Source: Melanocharis versteri (lineage: Eukaryota; Chordata; Aves; Passeriformes; Melanocharitidae). From it: a stretch of DNA of 64,000 nucleotides. The notes under the pieces are model-generated. The model ran no database searches. It was given only the letters and a program-made list of their open reading frames with translations, and was not told the origin of the DNA. Location of the stretch: assembly GCA_013397845.1 (NCBI GenBank), contig VZTG01004618.1:62001-126000 (forward strand). The letters are read 5' to 3'. Positions 12,001-25,329 of the stretch are shown here, one piece after another; the stretch's first letter is position 1, and each line of letters starts with the position of its first letter. The position numbers and the translations under genes were made by a program.

Positions 12001-15000
12001 CTTCATTCTGTCAGTGATCAGAGCTAGGAGGCATCTTTTGGCTCTCGCTGTCTGTTTGGGCTTGTGTCTTCCCTGCAACACATGTTGAACATGTGCTGGG
12101 TGAGCATTTTCCCTTCTAACATAAGTCACATTCCTGGTACTGCTGCATCAGCAGCATCTGACTGGCTGGGAGCGAGGAAGGAAACAGTGAATGCATTTGA
12201 AAAATCACTGATGGCCAGGCGGCTGAAGGACATGACACATAAACTTTTCAGAAAATGCTTTAAGGGGCAGACATTCACTTAACCCCATCTGGAGCACGTA
12301 GCAAGATGTTTGGCTTTGTTCATTCTTTTGGACAATTCTAGTGACGACAGCACTGGATACTATTTTTATGAAGAATACCACGTGGTGAGCACCTGCATGA
12401 ATAATGCTCTCAGTCCACAGCATTTTGTCTTACATGCTCTTTGTAGTCTCAGTTTCTGTGCTGAGTTGCACAGTTTTTCCAGTTTAAAAATGCAGAATTG
12501 GTTTTCTTTCACAGAATCCGCAGGGCAGGTAAAACCAGTGAAAATATATCAAAAAATCTGAGTGCTGAGAGCAAATGGATTCTTGAAAAATATCAGATGA
12601 AAATGACTCTGATCCTGACAAATTCATTATGTTGTCCTCATGCAATAGCAAAGGCATGGGGAGGAACAAAGCTGTGATGAGCACAGAAAATATTCATTGT
12701 TTGCCATGAGAGAGGTTAAAATGCGCTAACCAGTTATCAGGTACACAGAGAGGGTATTGTGCCAGATGCACAGATTGATGGATTATAAAATGATCTGAAA
12801 ACTCAAGGTCATATAGATGGCATACTGCAAATTAGGCATTTAAGCAGATGGCATGGGTATTCACTAGTCCACCTGGCTGGAAGAGAGAATTTTCCAATGC
12901 TGTACAAAAATGTCAGCAGATAAATAATAAAAACCAATTCAGATAAGTGGGCTAAACTGTTCTAATTAGTTACTTGTCATTTTCTGCATTTCTGATCTTG
13001 GTCATTTTTCACTTGTAACAGCTTGTTTTTCTATATGATGACAACCAGCCTAGTCCCAGGCAATAAAAGGTACCAGAAGCATGAAGGGGAGAAATTCTGA
13101 GTGAAGTTTCATGTCCAATTAGTATGGTACCTACCTTTAAGATTTTTCCTCTGGGAGTGCAAAAGTAATTAGTTAGAAGTAAAGGAAAATTTACATAGCC
13201 ATTTACTCTTGTACCTTGTCACTGTCATAAGCAGCAGGGAGGGGGACATGGAAAAGTGAACAGGAAGGGGAAAATAAGCCCTGTGAGAAGGTCAGGATGA
13301 GCAAGAGACAAAGTAGTGAGACAGAAAATGTGACTCTCTAACTGCAAGCCCTCACACAACTCCCTGTGTAGAGACATGATGTGGTTGACTTAGCACAAAA
13401 GCAGCATCATGCCAACTATCTGTAAAGTGGAAATAAACGTAATTTTGGTTTTGAGGCAGAGCTAGGAAATTTCTGGCACCTGGTCCTCCTAACAGACCCC
13501 GTGGGACCTATCACTCGTCCATGTCACATATGATCCTTTAGCTGAAAGCCACCTTCCTTCCACCATCAGTTCTTGAAGCAGATACAGCTGTAATAGAGAT
13601 GGAGGGAGGTTTCATTAGCATCACTAAGCAGTGGCCCATGCCCTTTCTGGGATTGGATTCATTGGCATTAAAATTCAATGGCAAAGAGCCACACTTATAC
13701 AGGAGAGATGCTGGATTGATAGGAATGGTTTATATTCTCCTGCTGTTTTGTTTTTGGTGAGTATTTTCTTTTTTTTGGTATCAAACAAGAGGCTCAAGAG
13801 GAAGTGAATGCTGAAGAGAGACAGTACAGTGTCAGACGGCTATGATCCCACCAAGCAACACATTACTGAAGCGAAAACAGAGCCTCTTTCTCTGCTCCTT
13901 GAATAGTGTTAGTCAAATCCTGATAGTGGAAAGGTCAGAATAATTAGACAGAAGCACTCAGCTTCCTATTCAGTGGTGAGAGAAGGGAACTTTGAGAGTG
14001 TTGCTTTGTGCTAAGAGAGGATGCATTTCTATGTGTTCTTGTTAAACACAGTTCAAAATAAATCTCAGCTACAGAAGTACATGCAATGGCCTCAAGATAC
14101 CTTTTATTTCTTGAAAGAATATGCAGCTATGTTAGAGATGAAGGCATTACCTAGAAAATGAGGGGTCCTGCTGCAGAAAGGACATGACAGTTCACAGCAC
14201 TACGTGACAGAGCTGTTTTCCACCACGCCCTTCTGCTCAAGAGAGAGGTCTCATTGCAATGTTTGCTTTTCTTCCCCCAGCTGACATAGTATTACTTCAA
14301 GAGTATTCTCAGAACACTGAGTTGGCAGTGGCCTTGTTTTGAAGACAAGCATTGACTTTCACCAGGAAAAAAAGGCTGTATTTTAAGGATCATACTGAAT
14401 ATTGAAGGAAGAGTAAGACCCTAAATATTTTGTGGTGTTTTTTAAGAAAAGTTTTCATGCAAAAATGCATTGACATTCATGAACATAATTGATTAATTGC
14501 TTGCCAGCTAGTATAATGACCTTGTTTCTAGTCAGCAACCTGACTGAATGTTCAACAGTCCTACCTGCAGGTAGATGGGATTCATGTGATTCTGAGATGT
14601 TCATTGTTAGCTATCAGGGTAAAATTTGTCCTCTGCCTTCCCACCGTGCTGGGATCTTAGAAGAAAAAGGAATAAAATTGGTTGTCCTGGGGCAGGGTAA
14701 CAGTTTAGCTAGTCCAGTGCTCAGTTTCCTAGAGGAATGACAGTGGATGACTTGGAGAGAACATGAAGCAAAGGCCAGGCAATACTTCCCTAGAGCTCTC
14801 TCCAGCCCCAAGAAGCTTGTGTTCCAGGTGCCCTGAATTAGAAATAGTGTCCTTGCATTTCACTTATTGGGTGCTCTGCACTGTACATCATGAGGGAATG
14901 GGGAAAAATTGCCTCTTTTGGCAGCAAACTGCCTGCAGGTAAATGGGAGAAAGCAGGATCAGAGGGAGCATCTCGTCTCAATTACACAGCTTACAGGTAT

Positions 15001-15201
15001 CTGAACTTTTGCTGACACACCCAAAAACTGCATGCTCTGACATTCTTCAAGGCCTGTGGGTTTTGTTGGGTGCCATGGACTCCTGGAATGGTAAAGCCAA
15101 AATCTTCCTGTCTACCCTAGAGGACATTTGTGGGGATGGGTGGGTTCAGAAGCATGTGAGGAAATGTGTCCATGCATGGCTGCCTGCCACATATCTGGGT
15201 C
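9063..15201. other. Unique AT-rich sequence, no supported gene
   Basis: Frames are under 120 codons and unrecognised. The sequence carries scattered purine-rich patches (13,200-13,330) and one small hairpin (11,157-11,178). Several pyrimidine tracts end in AG (for example before 14,281) but no downstream frame supports an exon. I see no recent CR1, LTR or microsatellite. Confidence 0.6.
11157..11178. repeat. Small perfect inverted repeat
   Basis: CAACTGTTG, a four-base spacer TCAT, and CAACAGTTG form a perfect 9-bp stem. CAACTG/CAGTTG words resemble MYB sites or E-boxes, but stems this size arise by chance in tens of kilobases. Confidence 0.8.
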
Positions 15202-15223
15202 TTGGGGCAAGGCCTTGCCCCAA
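15202..15223. repeat. Perfect 22-bp palindrome
   Basis: The half-site TTGGGGCAAGG is followed directly by its exact reverse complement, with no spacer, so each strand reads the same. It lies in a moderately GC-rich stretch (15,060-15,290). The function is unknown. It could bind a dimeric protein or be chance. Confidence 0.9.
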
Positions 15224-18200
15224 AACTCTGCAGCTCAGCGCTGCATCCCCAGGTTCTGTGCTCATCAGGCACCACAGGGCTTTTCCTCAGTAAAAAAACT
15301 GCATTAAATGTGTCTTTGAGCTTTGTGCTTATTTTTAAAAGGAATATCTGCCACCAAGTGGAAAATGTTATCACTTCACCAATATTTATAGATTATTTAC
15401 CAGTAATAATCTTAGCATTAATCTTGTTTGTTACTCTGAAAGAGTTCAAAACAAGCAGACAGATAGAAAAATGTGGTGCTGAAATAGAGCATCAGTCGTC
15501 TTGCTGGTTCCCTTTCAGCACGGATTAGAGACCTTGCTGAGGAACAGCCTGCTGCGTGCTTAAACACAGAAAAATGACAGAGGGGCTGTGGTGTGGAGAC
15601 AGCCTTTCATTCTTCAGCTCTACAGCTGGGCCTCTTGACATCAGAGATAATTCTCCTGAAATACTGGAACAGCAGAAATTCACAGTCAAATTTGAAACTT
15701 CTGGAGCACTGTTTTCTAATTCTTGTACCAAGCCTCATCTGTTGCTTTGACTTAAGCCATTTTCAACTAAGCCTAGCTACAGCAATAACTAATGTGTTTA
15801 GTTGCAGAAATCTTAGGAGGAGTGCCCTGATGTATCAGTGACTGATGAGAACAACCACTGTGTTTTTTCCTTTCCCATCCGTTATACTTTCTGTAAGACC
15901 TTCAGCAGGGACCAAAGAGACCTCTGAGAAAGAGAGCTCTGAGAAACCAAAGAGAAGGTATTCCCCAGGCCTGCGGATGTGTTGTCAGCTGTTCCTGGAT
16001 GCTCATGGCCAGAACCTCAAATGTCTAAAAGTCAGCTCTTACATTTCTAGCTCTGCTCCAGGCTCTTAACATACTTCCAGACACAGCAGAAGTGACATAA
16101 GGGAAAGAAACACGGCACAGTGGCAAAGAAAGGAGAGAGTGGATGAAAAAGAAAAGAAAAAATCAAATAATCAATATTTGGGTTTGATTCTTCAAACTCC
16201 ACTGTTTTTGCTGGGGTGCCCAGGTACTACAGGAGATGGTCTGAGTACTCCAGCCCAAACTTAAGAATACACAAGCAGAACAAGAACAAGGTGGAGAAGA
16301 TGGACATGGGGAAGGTCTGGTGCTGATGGAGACCCAAAACATTATAGAACATGAGGCCAGAAGAAGTCCATGAAAATGCTGATTGAGCCTGTGTTTAGGA
16401 AGCCACACATGGGTAAAGCCAGTGGGCAGTTGTTGGCATCTTAACCAGATGACCAGCTCCCGTCATCCCAGGCTACTGCAGAGCTCCAAAATGAAACTGG
16501 GGTCCTGAGTAGTCAGGCAGTGCCTCCCCTAAACACACTGGACAGACTTCCTGGGAGGCTCTTCCATGAGTGAGAAGTAATTTTGTCAAAGCTTCTGTGC
16601 TTAAACAAACACAGGATGTTAAAAAAGGTTTTATTTGCTACTGGTGAGGCAGGAACAAGCAAGATGCTGTGACATTTTCTTTTGTCATTGGCTGGACCAG
16701 CAGCTCCACCAAATGACTTTCTTCCACTTGGGAAGCCAGGCAAAATGGGTAGGTACTTAATGACCTTTTAAAAATGTCTAGATAAGACACATTTTATTCA
16801 GCTTTGGGTACTCTAAGATAGGTTAGATATCCCTGTCCGCAGAAAAATGCCAGAAAATGCAGAAACATTTACTAGGTGGTAGGGAATGTTTACAAGATGG
16901 CTTTTGCATAAACCAGCATCACTTTGTGTGTTTGTTTGCAGAAAATGCAGGTTGTGCTCTGATGAGCTTAAGGCTGTATACGAAGTATTTTCTGGGAGGA
17001 GGGGATGGATTTTTAAAGTAAATGTTTTTATTTAGTTATGTTTTCTAATCTGATCAGCTCTCCAGAATGGAAGGCAGTAAAACACTTTTTAGATAGAGCT
17101 TGTATAGGGGTGCTGTTCATTCTGGTTCATTTAGACATTGCTGGCTTGGTCCAAGAAGCAAGTTCACACTTGCCAACCTACATGAGTATGAAGCAACCTT
17201 TGATTCATACTATAAGATCATCCTGGAGTAGCAGTGTTAGCACAAATGTTAGCACAAGTGTTTGGGCCTTTGAATGATAAATCCTAGACAATGTATCAAT
17301 AGTGCAATAGAGGAGGCAGAAGATAGGTGAAATGATAGTACTGGAAATACTTTATTTCGACTGTAGAAAGAAAAATCCAGCCAAGGCTAGTGATGTTCTG
17401 TTCCATATCAATTGAAATTGGGATGTAGGAAAAATTATGTGCACAGTAAATAGATATAAATTTTATTCTGTGTATATACTGGTTGGTGTAATTTATTCAT
17501 AACTCATATATTTGAATGTTCTCATGAACTATTGAAACTGCATGTCTCTGTGATAGGTGCAAAAGGATAAAGTCGTTTATGTCTCTGCCTATGCAGTCAT
17601 CAGAATTATCGGCACAAACACCTCGTGGCGCTCTGTGTGGACCATTTGCTAATGAAAACTCAGTCCACCTTGGGCTTTCATTAGGTTTACATAGTAGTTT
17701 ATAATGTTATCAACTGTAGGAAACATTCTAAGTAAACTAGTATTTTTCTGTCCCACCATATCATGTTAGCTAACTCAATTTCACAGCCTTCAGGAGAAAC
17801 AGAGTTCCTGATCTTTTACTCAGAACGCTTGCACTTTCCTCCTTCAAGGGAGCATGTAGTCTCCCACCTCTCCCCTACCTCCTTCCCCTCTGCTGGTCCC
17901 CAAACAGAGCTGGGCCAGCTTCAGTTTCTGTGCCAGGATCCCCTTTGACAGAAGTCAGCTGGAACAGAATCTTGCCTTGCTGCTGTGAACCCTCTGTCCC
18001 TCAAATCTTGCATTCTGTGTTCACCTGTGTGAAACAGTTTTGCAGACACCTTCCCAGCATGTCAGTCTCAACAGCGGCAATGCTCTCAGCCTGCTGCTCC
18101 TTGCAGGAGGAGTGGTTTGGTGCCCACCCTGGCTACAGGCAGGGCTCTGGCAGCCTGTGCAGAGCTGCTTTGGTGCAACGAAACTGTTCCCAGGTGCTGC

Positions 18201-21200
18201 TTTTCCTTGCTCTGTCCCCTTATTTCTCTGGCACTTCCAGGGTCCCTCAGGGCTGCTGGCACATGCAGCTTTAATTGCTTTGCTGCCCCACTGCAGCCTG
18301 AGCACTTGCTGTAGGACAGTTTTATTCCGGTTCATCTTTTTCCACAAGTGCCAGACACACTTAAATCAGAGTCTTAAAGTCTTTAAGGATATCTCTAAAA
18401 TATTTAAGGATAAGAAAGACGGGAACCAAATAAAAAAGGAGGAAAATGCAGTTTGACTTAAAATCAGCTAACAGGTACCTTATTGTGTTGTGTACTTAAT
18501 CCAGTCAAAGCATATCCTGGCTGCCAGATGTCAGCCCTCGTCTCCACTGCCCACAGCAGCAATCCTAGCCCCAGGCAACATCCTCAGACAGCTGGAGTTT
18601 GCAGTGACACCCTTTTTGGGCAGTCTTACATGAGGTTTATACACATATCCTGAGGACTGACGTTTCTCTCTGGAATTGGACATTATTGGCTGCTTAATAC
18701 TGGCAATTTTCTCCTTGCCCTGCCTAGGAGAAACCATGAGAGTTCCACCTGGATGCACTTCTGAAGCATTAAAGGTAATTTTTTTTATTTTTCGTATGTT
18801 GTACTGTGTGAATGAAATAAACCGTTGTGTCGATAATGAAGTTACTAGTAACATTTATTGAGGTTTATACCAGTAACAGGCTTCATACCCCAGGAAGCCC
18901 ATGGACTCTCGTACATTTTCAGCTGTATTTGGAGAGCACACATGGCATGTTACTAACATGACAGATCTCGTCAGAAGTTGCTTTGCTGGACATTTCTGAA
19001 GGAATAAGCTTTTCTTGAACTTAGAGGGCACATTGCACCACTCCATCATTTTTCTGGCTACCTTCTCAGCTACTTCTTAGATCCAAGATCTGGTTCCTCC
19101 ACACCTTCAGGGGCTTTAGCTGCTGTTGCTTTTCCTAGCTGTTCTACCTCCCATTCCCTCTCTCCCTGGTTACTTCAGCCTCTTTGTACCTTTCCAACAG
19201 CTGTCTATTGGCTTTCAGGTATCCTCTATCCATCCTGGATATAGGATATATCCTCCAAGGCACTACTCCCCTATTAGTCAAACTCTTACCAATAGCAAAC
19301 TGCTGTGGTATTTATTTTACATAAAGAGCTAAATAAATTTGGCTGAACAATCTCATTGCTTTAGTGATAACCTATAATCCATTGCTTCACTTTCTTGGGC
19401 CTTATCATTGTGACATATTTGATGCAAAATTCCTAAGGAAGTGATTATGGCTGAGCTCCCTAAAACTCTATGGAGCACTATATGATAAGCCTAAAAGGAC
19501 TCATTAAATTGGGTCTTGAAGCTGGGAATATATTTTAAAAGTTCAAGAGGTATATTGTCCTTATCACAAATATCAGCAATCTCAGCATCTCATCAAAGTC
19601 GAAGAATCCAGATTTCAGATAGTTAAAAGGATATCAAAGTGTTCTGTGTTATGCGATGCTTAAAACACCTATAAAGGTCCAACTGAGGAACAACCAAAAG
19701 CATGTCATAAAAAATGACAGTAGGAGTGAGAAACTGGGAAGAACTAAAGAAATAGGAGGGGATGGAGGGAGAAGTAGAAACTATTGAAACTGTTCCAACG
19801 TATCTGATATCTAAACTCACAAATTTACTTTAGCAGATCCAGATAATGTGAGAGGCTTTGATAACAGCTTGTTTTAGTTTGTGAGACGACTGGGATGTTA
19901 CTAACTTTATTCCAAGTGGCCTCATAGCAGTCTTACCTTCTTCAAGGTTTTGATGAAAATTAAGGCTCCCATTTGTCACAGAACAGATGACATGTTAAAG
20001 AAGGAGTTTTGTTGAGTATACAAGCAACATTAAAAATGAGAACAATTTGAGTGAGTAAAATACAGGGGTTACAAAGTAGATTTATCTGCCTCAGGAAATA
20101 TTTCAACATAAAATTAAGTTGAGGTAAACTGATTTCAAGGATTTGAAATCAACTCATCATTCACACACTTATTTAAAATATTGCAAACCAATATTTCATT
20201 ACTTGCAGCAGAATAATTTGATGTTTTGAAAGGCCTTTTAAAATTACCTATGACATATTTATTAGGAGTTATTCACTGAAGGTATGGGTAGACATTGTTT
20301 ACAGCATATCCCTGCCAAATTTTGTTTTCTCTAAATGTTTAAAAACTTTAGGGAGCTCTATATTGTATACAACAATGTGCAGTGGGTAACCTTAAAAATA
20401 ACACATTTTTTCTTACTGTGTTTATGTAGAACTATAGGTCAGTTTATTTAACACAAGTCGCCAAATGCTTTTAAAGATTATATCATAATTCCTATGTTCT
20501 CACAAGTAACCCAAAATTGCTGTGCTACATAGTATTGGGAATGATGCAGATCTATAGGAAAAAAGGTAAGAAAGTGTTACCATGCCAACTGCATGTGATT
20601 AGTGATGGCAGCCTACTGTCAACCATTCTTAGCCCTACGGTCTTGCTTAATTTGGAGTAGCTGTATACGGGCATTGTCTCAAAGGCACCTCTATTCTCTC
20701 TTCCTTGGGATCAGTGTCTTTTAAAATAAAAACCTGAAATTGTCTTTGTGAGTATTTGTTGTATGGTGTCTCATTATTTTAAAATTTGTATTGGGGAGCT
20801 GAACCCTCGTTAATGTAGAAACATCCAGTGCAGCCACGGGAGAAGATGTTCCAATCATCTTTGTGTGACCCATGGGGCTATAAGGTGTTTGCCAGAGCCA
20901 GAGGTTTGAACAAGGTCTCTTATGCCAACAAAGAGTATGAAGCCACCAGAAACCCCATCCAAGCTTGTGGGTTTTTTTGGAGACCTTTATGGTTTTTTCT
21001 GTTTTTGAAATCCAGCAGAGCAGATTCTACCATCACTGGAAAAACCATAACGAAGCAGCTGGGTGATTTATTTCTCATTGTTACAGGTTGGCAGCTGCGT
21101 GACCTGGAGGCCATCTCAGCCTGGCTGACGAAAAAAATACTGGCTTTCAGATAATAACACAGGGATAAGGGATTTTCTCTAAATTTCTACAAAATACTTC

Positions 21201-21639
21201 TCGCTTTCATCTCCAAAAAAGGAAGCCAAGAAAATGTGTTCTGCTGTGGTTTAAAATGTGACAGTGCATGATGATCAAAATGTGACTGTAAATATAGATA
21301 TAAGTCACAATTAATTTGTTGTCATTGGCTTTGTAAAAGACAGAGGTAACAAAATGAGGAGATAGAAGATGATAGAAAGGACTCGCCTTTGCTTTACTGT
21401 TAATTGATTTTAATCTTGCTGCCTTCTCCTGCTGATCAATTGATGTCTGAGCTTTATGTATCCTTCCAAATGCCAAATCTGTGCATGAGAGAGATAGACA
21501 GTATTCATGGCACAGACTTTGATAGCATCCCTGTATTCTTGCCAGTGTGAATTCACATTAGTATTCAGTATAGGAATAATTCATTTGAAGTATCATGATT
21601 CTTTGTAAAGAGGATTTTGATATGCTTTTATGGAACTGA
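15224..21639. other. Unique sequence, no supported gene
   Basis: Frames reach at most 138 codons (18,040-18,456 plus strand), with overlapping frames on the opposite strand and no domain. 17,880-18,310 is GC-richer. 20,828-21,154 carries a 108-codon plus-strand frame that I do not recognise. I see no recent transposable element. Small chance hairpins occur, for example at 20,131-20,150. Confidence 0.6.
17236..17259. repeat. 12-bp tandem duplication
   Basis: Two adjacent copies of GTTAGCACAA(A/G)T that differ at a single base. Minor. Confidence 0.8.
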
Positions 21640-23950
21640 ACTAATATTACTTGAAGAATACCTTCTTAGGACAAAGAATTTTAGAAAATTGTGTGGAAGA
21701 AACTTTCTGTGTGTCTCATACAAAATATTTCTGTTTGCATGTGCCAGCACAAGTTTACCTTTCTGCAAAAGTATGAGATTGGTAACTCATGTTCAACCTT
21801 TTTTCATCTATAGGTCTCAGAGTTCCTTTCCTGCAGATTTGATGTCAAATGAATATTTCTGCAGAACATTTTTTCAGTTTGCTGAAAACTGAAAAAGATA
21901 TTTTTGAATTTTACCCCATTTTCTAATTTACTGTGTCATATGAAAATGTAGTAACCATACCTTCTGCACTGTTTTCAAGGCCATTAATAGAGTAGTGTGA
22001 GCTCTGGATGTATCTGTGGTGAAATGCTGCTTGACACTGCCTCCCTTTTTCATTATGAACCTTCCTCTGCATATCTGAGTAGCTTTCCTCTGCACATTTT
22101 AGTAGTTTCACCTGGACCAAGTTACTCTAGTTCCTTTGCTATGTTATTTGAGACAATGTCAAGAACCTTACAGAAATGAAGACATTTGACATGTTTTCCT
22201 CTGTCCGCAAAGCCTGTTCCCTGTCAAAGTGGGAAATTGTACAGGTTCAGATTGATTTGTGCTTGACAGACCAACCTGGCCTCTTGCTTCTTTGGAGTCT
22301 TAGTTTTTACAAATAGTTTGTCTAATTTTCTGGCCTTTCCTGGGAACTGATGTTAGCTGAACTCCCCATTCTCTTCTTTTCTACAGCTTTTGAAATAGGT
22401 GGCTTTTTTGATCTTTTTCAGTTTTCCAGACCAAACTTTCATGAAGGCAATCACTAATGATTCTGACACTGACTCACCATATTTAAGCAGATAAGGTGAA
22501 TTCTACTTGGCCAAGCAATTTGAAAAAAACCAGAAAAACAGACCCCAAACTAAAGTGCTCAGTAGCTTGTCTCTCCTTTAAGTAACCTAGATTTTTTTCC
22601 CTCACATGTGATAGCTTTTCTTATCATAAAGACTGAATCAAAGGAATATAGCCAGCATTTCAGCCTTTTAGCTTCCTCTGTCCTGTTTTTCACAGCTTCT
22701 GTCTTCTCTCCTGCTAATGGACTTCTGTATTTTTTTGTCATCCCTGTGACTTGTTTTGAGTCATATTTCATTTCACACAATGATCTCTCTGACTGTAGTA
22801 ATTCTGAGTCGTCAAACTTTATTTCCACTTCTAATATACCTCTTTTGTCTCTCAGAGATCCTCATGGTTTATCAAAATGCATTCCTGGTACATTTCCTAC
22901 CCATTTCCTCCCTGACAGACTAGAATATTCTACAATTTTGCTTTTATTATCTCCTCAAGCATCAACAATTCTGAACTCCTTTTCCCTGTTTCCCATGGGA
23001 TCTTATTTACTAGGTCTTCAAGTTCCTCTTTGCAGTCCAATATCTTGCCTTTGCTTTTTTTCACTTGTGGAGACTCTTTAACTCTCATTTCCTTAGCTCA
23101 CTCCTATTTTTACCTTCCACTCTGACATTTTCAAGTAACTGTTCCCTACAGGCTAGGCTGAGATTCAGACCTACTTGCCTTCTGGTTGCTTGCACAATTT
23201 TCTGCATCAAAAAATCATCAAACTTCCTCTTCAGGAAGTTTCTGGAGAGCCTGCTCTCCTCTTTCCCAAGAGATGCTTGGAGCTTTCAAGCTTCTTACAG
23301 TGAAGCCCTGTACCTTGGGGGCTTTCTGCTAATTTCTCACAGAAGTGTCTTCCACTTGATCCCGCTGGTTTGATGGCTGACATTTGCCAGGATAACACCT
23401 TTGCTTTTTCCTCATTATTATCAAGATGCTTCTCTATAGATCTTTCTACATTCTGCCACTCAGCAGCACCTCTCCTCTGCCTTTTTCTGGTTGAATAAGC
23501 TGGTAAATATTCCAGCCATGTGAGTATTCCCACCAGGTCCCTATTCTAGTTGACTCATAATTTTGCTCTTGTTTAAGGACACCCAGCTCTGCCAGATAGC
23601 TCCTCATGCTTTTTGTATTAATACGCAGGCATCTGAGATATTCAGAAATGCAGTCTGTTCTCTGCCTTTTTTGTTCTTCCTACGACGTTGTTTTCCTCTG
23701 TTCTGTTACTCTTGTCCCTCATCCAAGTCAGCACTGCTCACACTTACTTCTCTCGCTTGTTCCCAGCTATCAAGCTTTTGTCCCAAGATGCTGTTTTTCT
23801 TTGAAGTGAGACAGATCCCTTTTCTTCTCAGACATTTTTCTGAGACCCTCTTGACAAAGTTAGCTCTGCATGAAATTATTTTGAGGATGTCTCTGTCTAT
23901 GTAGCTATTAAAAAACAAAGAAAATGTTATTAACCTTTTGATATAAAATG
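21640..23950 (-). mobile_element. Long ancient CR1/L3-like LINE relic (endonuclease through RT)
   Basis: Read on the minus strand, this is about 2.3 kb of an old CR1/L3-type non-LTR retrotransposon in near-continuous order. About 23,950-22,850 follows the endonuclease half. The phrase at 23,505-23,645 (on the plus strand 'ttccagccatgtgagtat', then 'gcaggcatctgagata') is distinctive for the family. About 22,850-22,550 is the linker and 22,500-21,900 the reverse transcriptase. At 22,141-22,175 the minus strand reads CKVLDIVSNNI, the decayed form of the family's 'SKAFDTVSHNI' block. At 21,923-21,985 it reads INGLENSAEGMVTTFSYDTVN, matching the region ending in 'FADDTK', so the catalytic Asp pair is degraded. 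Resemblance continues to about 21,640. No long intact frame remains. Open frames on the opposite strand here (such as 22,608-23,081) are shadows. Edges are approximate. Confidence 0.78.
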
Positions 23951-25256
23951 GAGGTTTTGGCAATGGTGCTGAAAGTATGTTTTTGTATTGTATCACTTCC
24001 CACTGCTGCTTACAGTGCCTCTTCTATTGCTGTTATTTCAGATATTTCCTGGGAATGTTTTAGTATCTTGGAATGAAGACCTGGTCTGATTGCACATCTG
24101 GAAGAGAGAGATAACTACTACTAACTGTTCTTTGGAGTATATATCATCACAACAGATCACTCACTCACCTGCTTACAGAGCTTTTATCCCTAGGCTTACT
24201 TTGCTATAATGCATCATGACTTTATTATCTTCATCCATTTTCTTCTCTTCATAGCTCTTCGCACTCCCACCTTGTGCCTGGAAATTTTTCTGAGACAATT
24301 TTGATATCTCCTATGCTGACATAATTTCATACTTACCTAGGACAGTTAAATGGTTTGGGCTTTTTCTGCAATTTGGGTTCATGTAGAGTCATGGGGAAGA
24401 GGTCTCTGCATTATTTAGTATGAAATACAATATTTTTCTGTATTTCTTTACCTTTTCTATTATCTTTTACCTTGTTATCTGATTGCAGCATGAGTGATTC
24501 TTATCATACATTGACATGATTCATATATTTTCAAATTTCTAGCTTTATTGTATGAAATGCTGCTGAATCAGAAGGCTTGCTAACTTGTTCAAGGCCACTG
24601 TGTCTTATTATTACAAAGTATGCATTTATGGAGCCTGAATATTTTCTGGTGGTCTACAAATACAAAAGAAGTAATACAAAAGAAAAAATAATCTATTTAA
24701 TTTTTTAACTTACTGCAATCTAGAAATATTTTTTGTTTGTTTATTTCTTTTCTTTTAAAACAAGCAAATCTTTGTAAAGCTGAGAATAGCTCCAGGGAAT
24801 ACAATACTGGGGAAAGATATTCAAAAGATCACTTAAAACTTGATGTAGATATTATACTGACCTATAGTAAGAGCAATTTTACTAAAGTGGCGGGGGGGAA
24901 AGTTACTCCAGATTATGTATTACATTGTTTTGCTGCAGAAAGAAATGTGGGGTTTTTTTCCATCTAACCTAGGAGAGTATGTGAATAATCATTTAAATCA
25001 AGCACTGACATCTGCATGTGCTTTACTTGGCTTGCTTTTAATCAACAAACTGTCAGCCTATGATATTACTGTAAGTACACAGTTCAAGTGCCAAGACATT
25101 ACAGGCCATTTTAAGTCCTGGGTCTGTGTTGGTTAGTGAGTTAATATGAGTGCATCTAAGATGTATGCCTCGTGCCCAAACAGATACAAAGTATGCTTAT
25201 TTTGGCTGGAGGAAGTACATCCTGGAATGTGTTTTTCGACTTAGAACAGCTTGTTG

Positions 25257-25329
25257 AAAAAAAAAAGAAAAGTAAAAAAAAAAAAAAAAAAAAGAAAAAA
25301 AAACAAAAAAGTTTTAAATANAAAAAAAG
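25257..25329. repeat. A-rich low-complexity tract with an ambiguous base
   Basis: About 70 bases that are almost all A, with scattered G, T and C, and the window's ambiguous base (n) at 25,321. The poly-lysine open frame across it is an artefact. The n suggests base-calling trouble or a small assembly join in the homopolymer. Confidence 0.95.

Noticed and set aside
14243..14290. Pyrimidine tract ending in CAG, a possible splice acceptor
   Set aside because: Two of the three downstream frames stop within three codons and the third gives only a short unrecognised peptide.
20131..20150. 8-bp inverted repeat with a 4-base loop
   Set aside because: Stems of this size are expected by chance in a window this long.
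22608..23081. 157-codon plus-strand frame
   Set aside because: It lies antisense on the ancient LINE relic. The stop-free stretch comes from the element's purine-rich sense strand.
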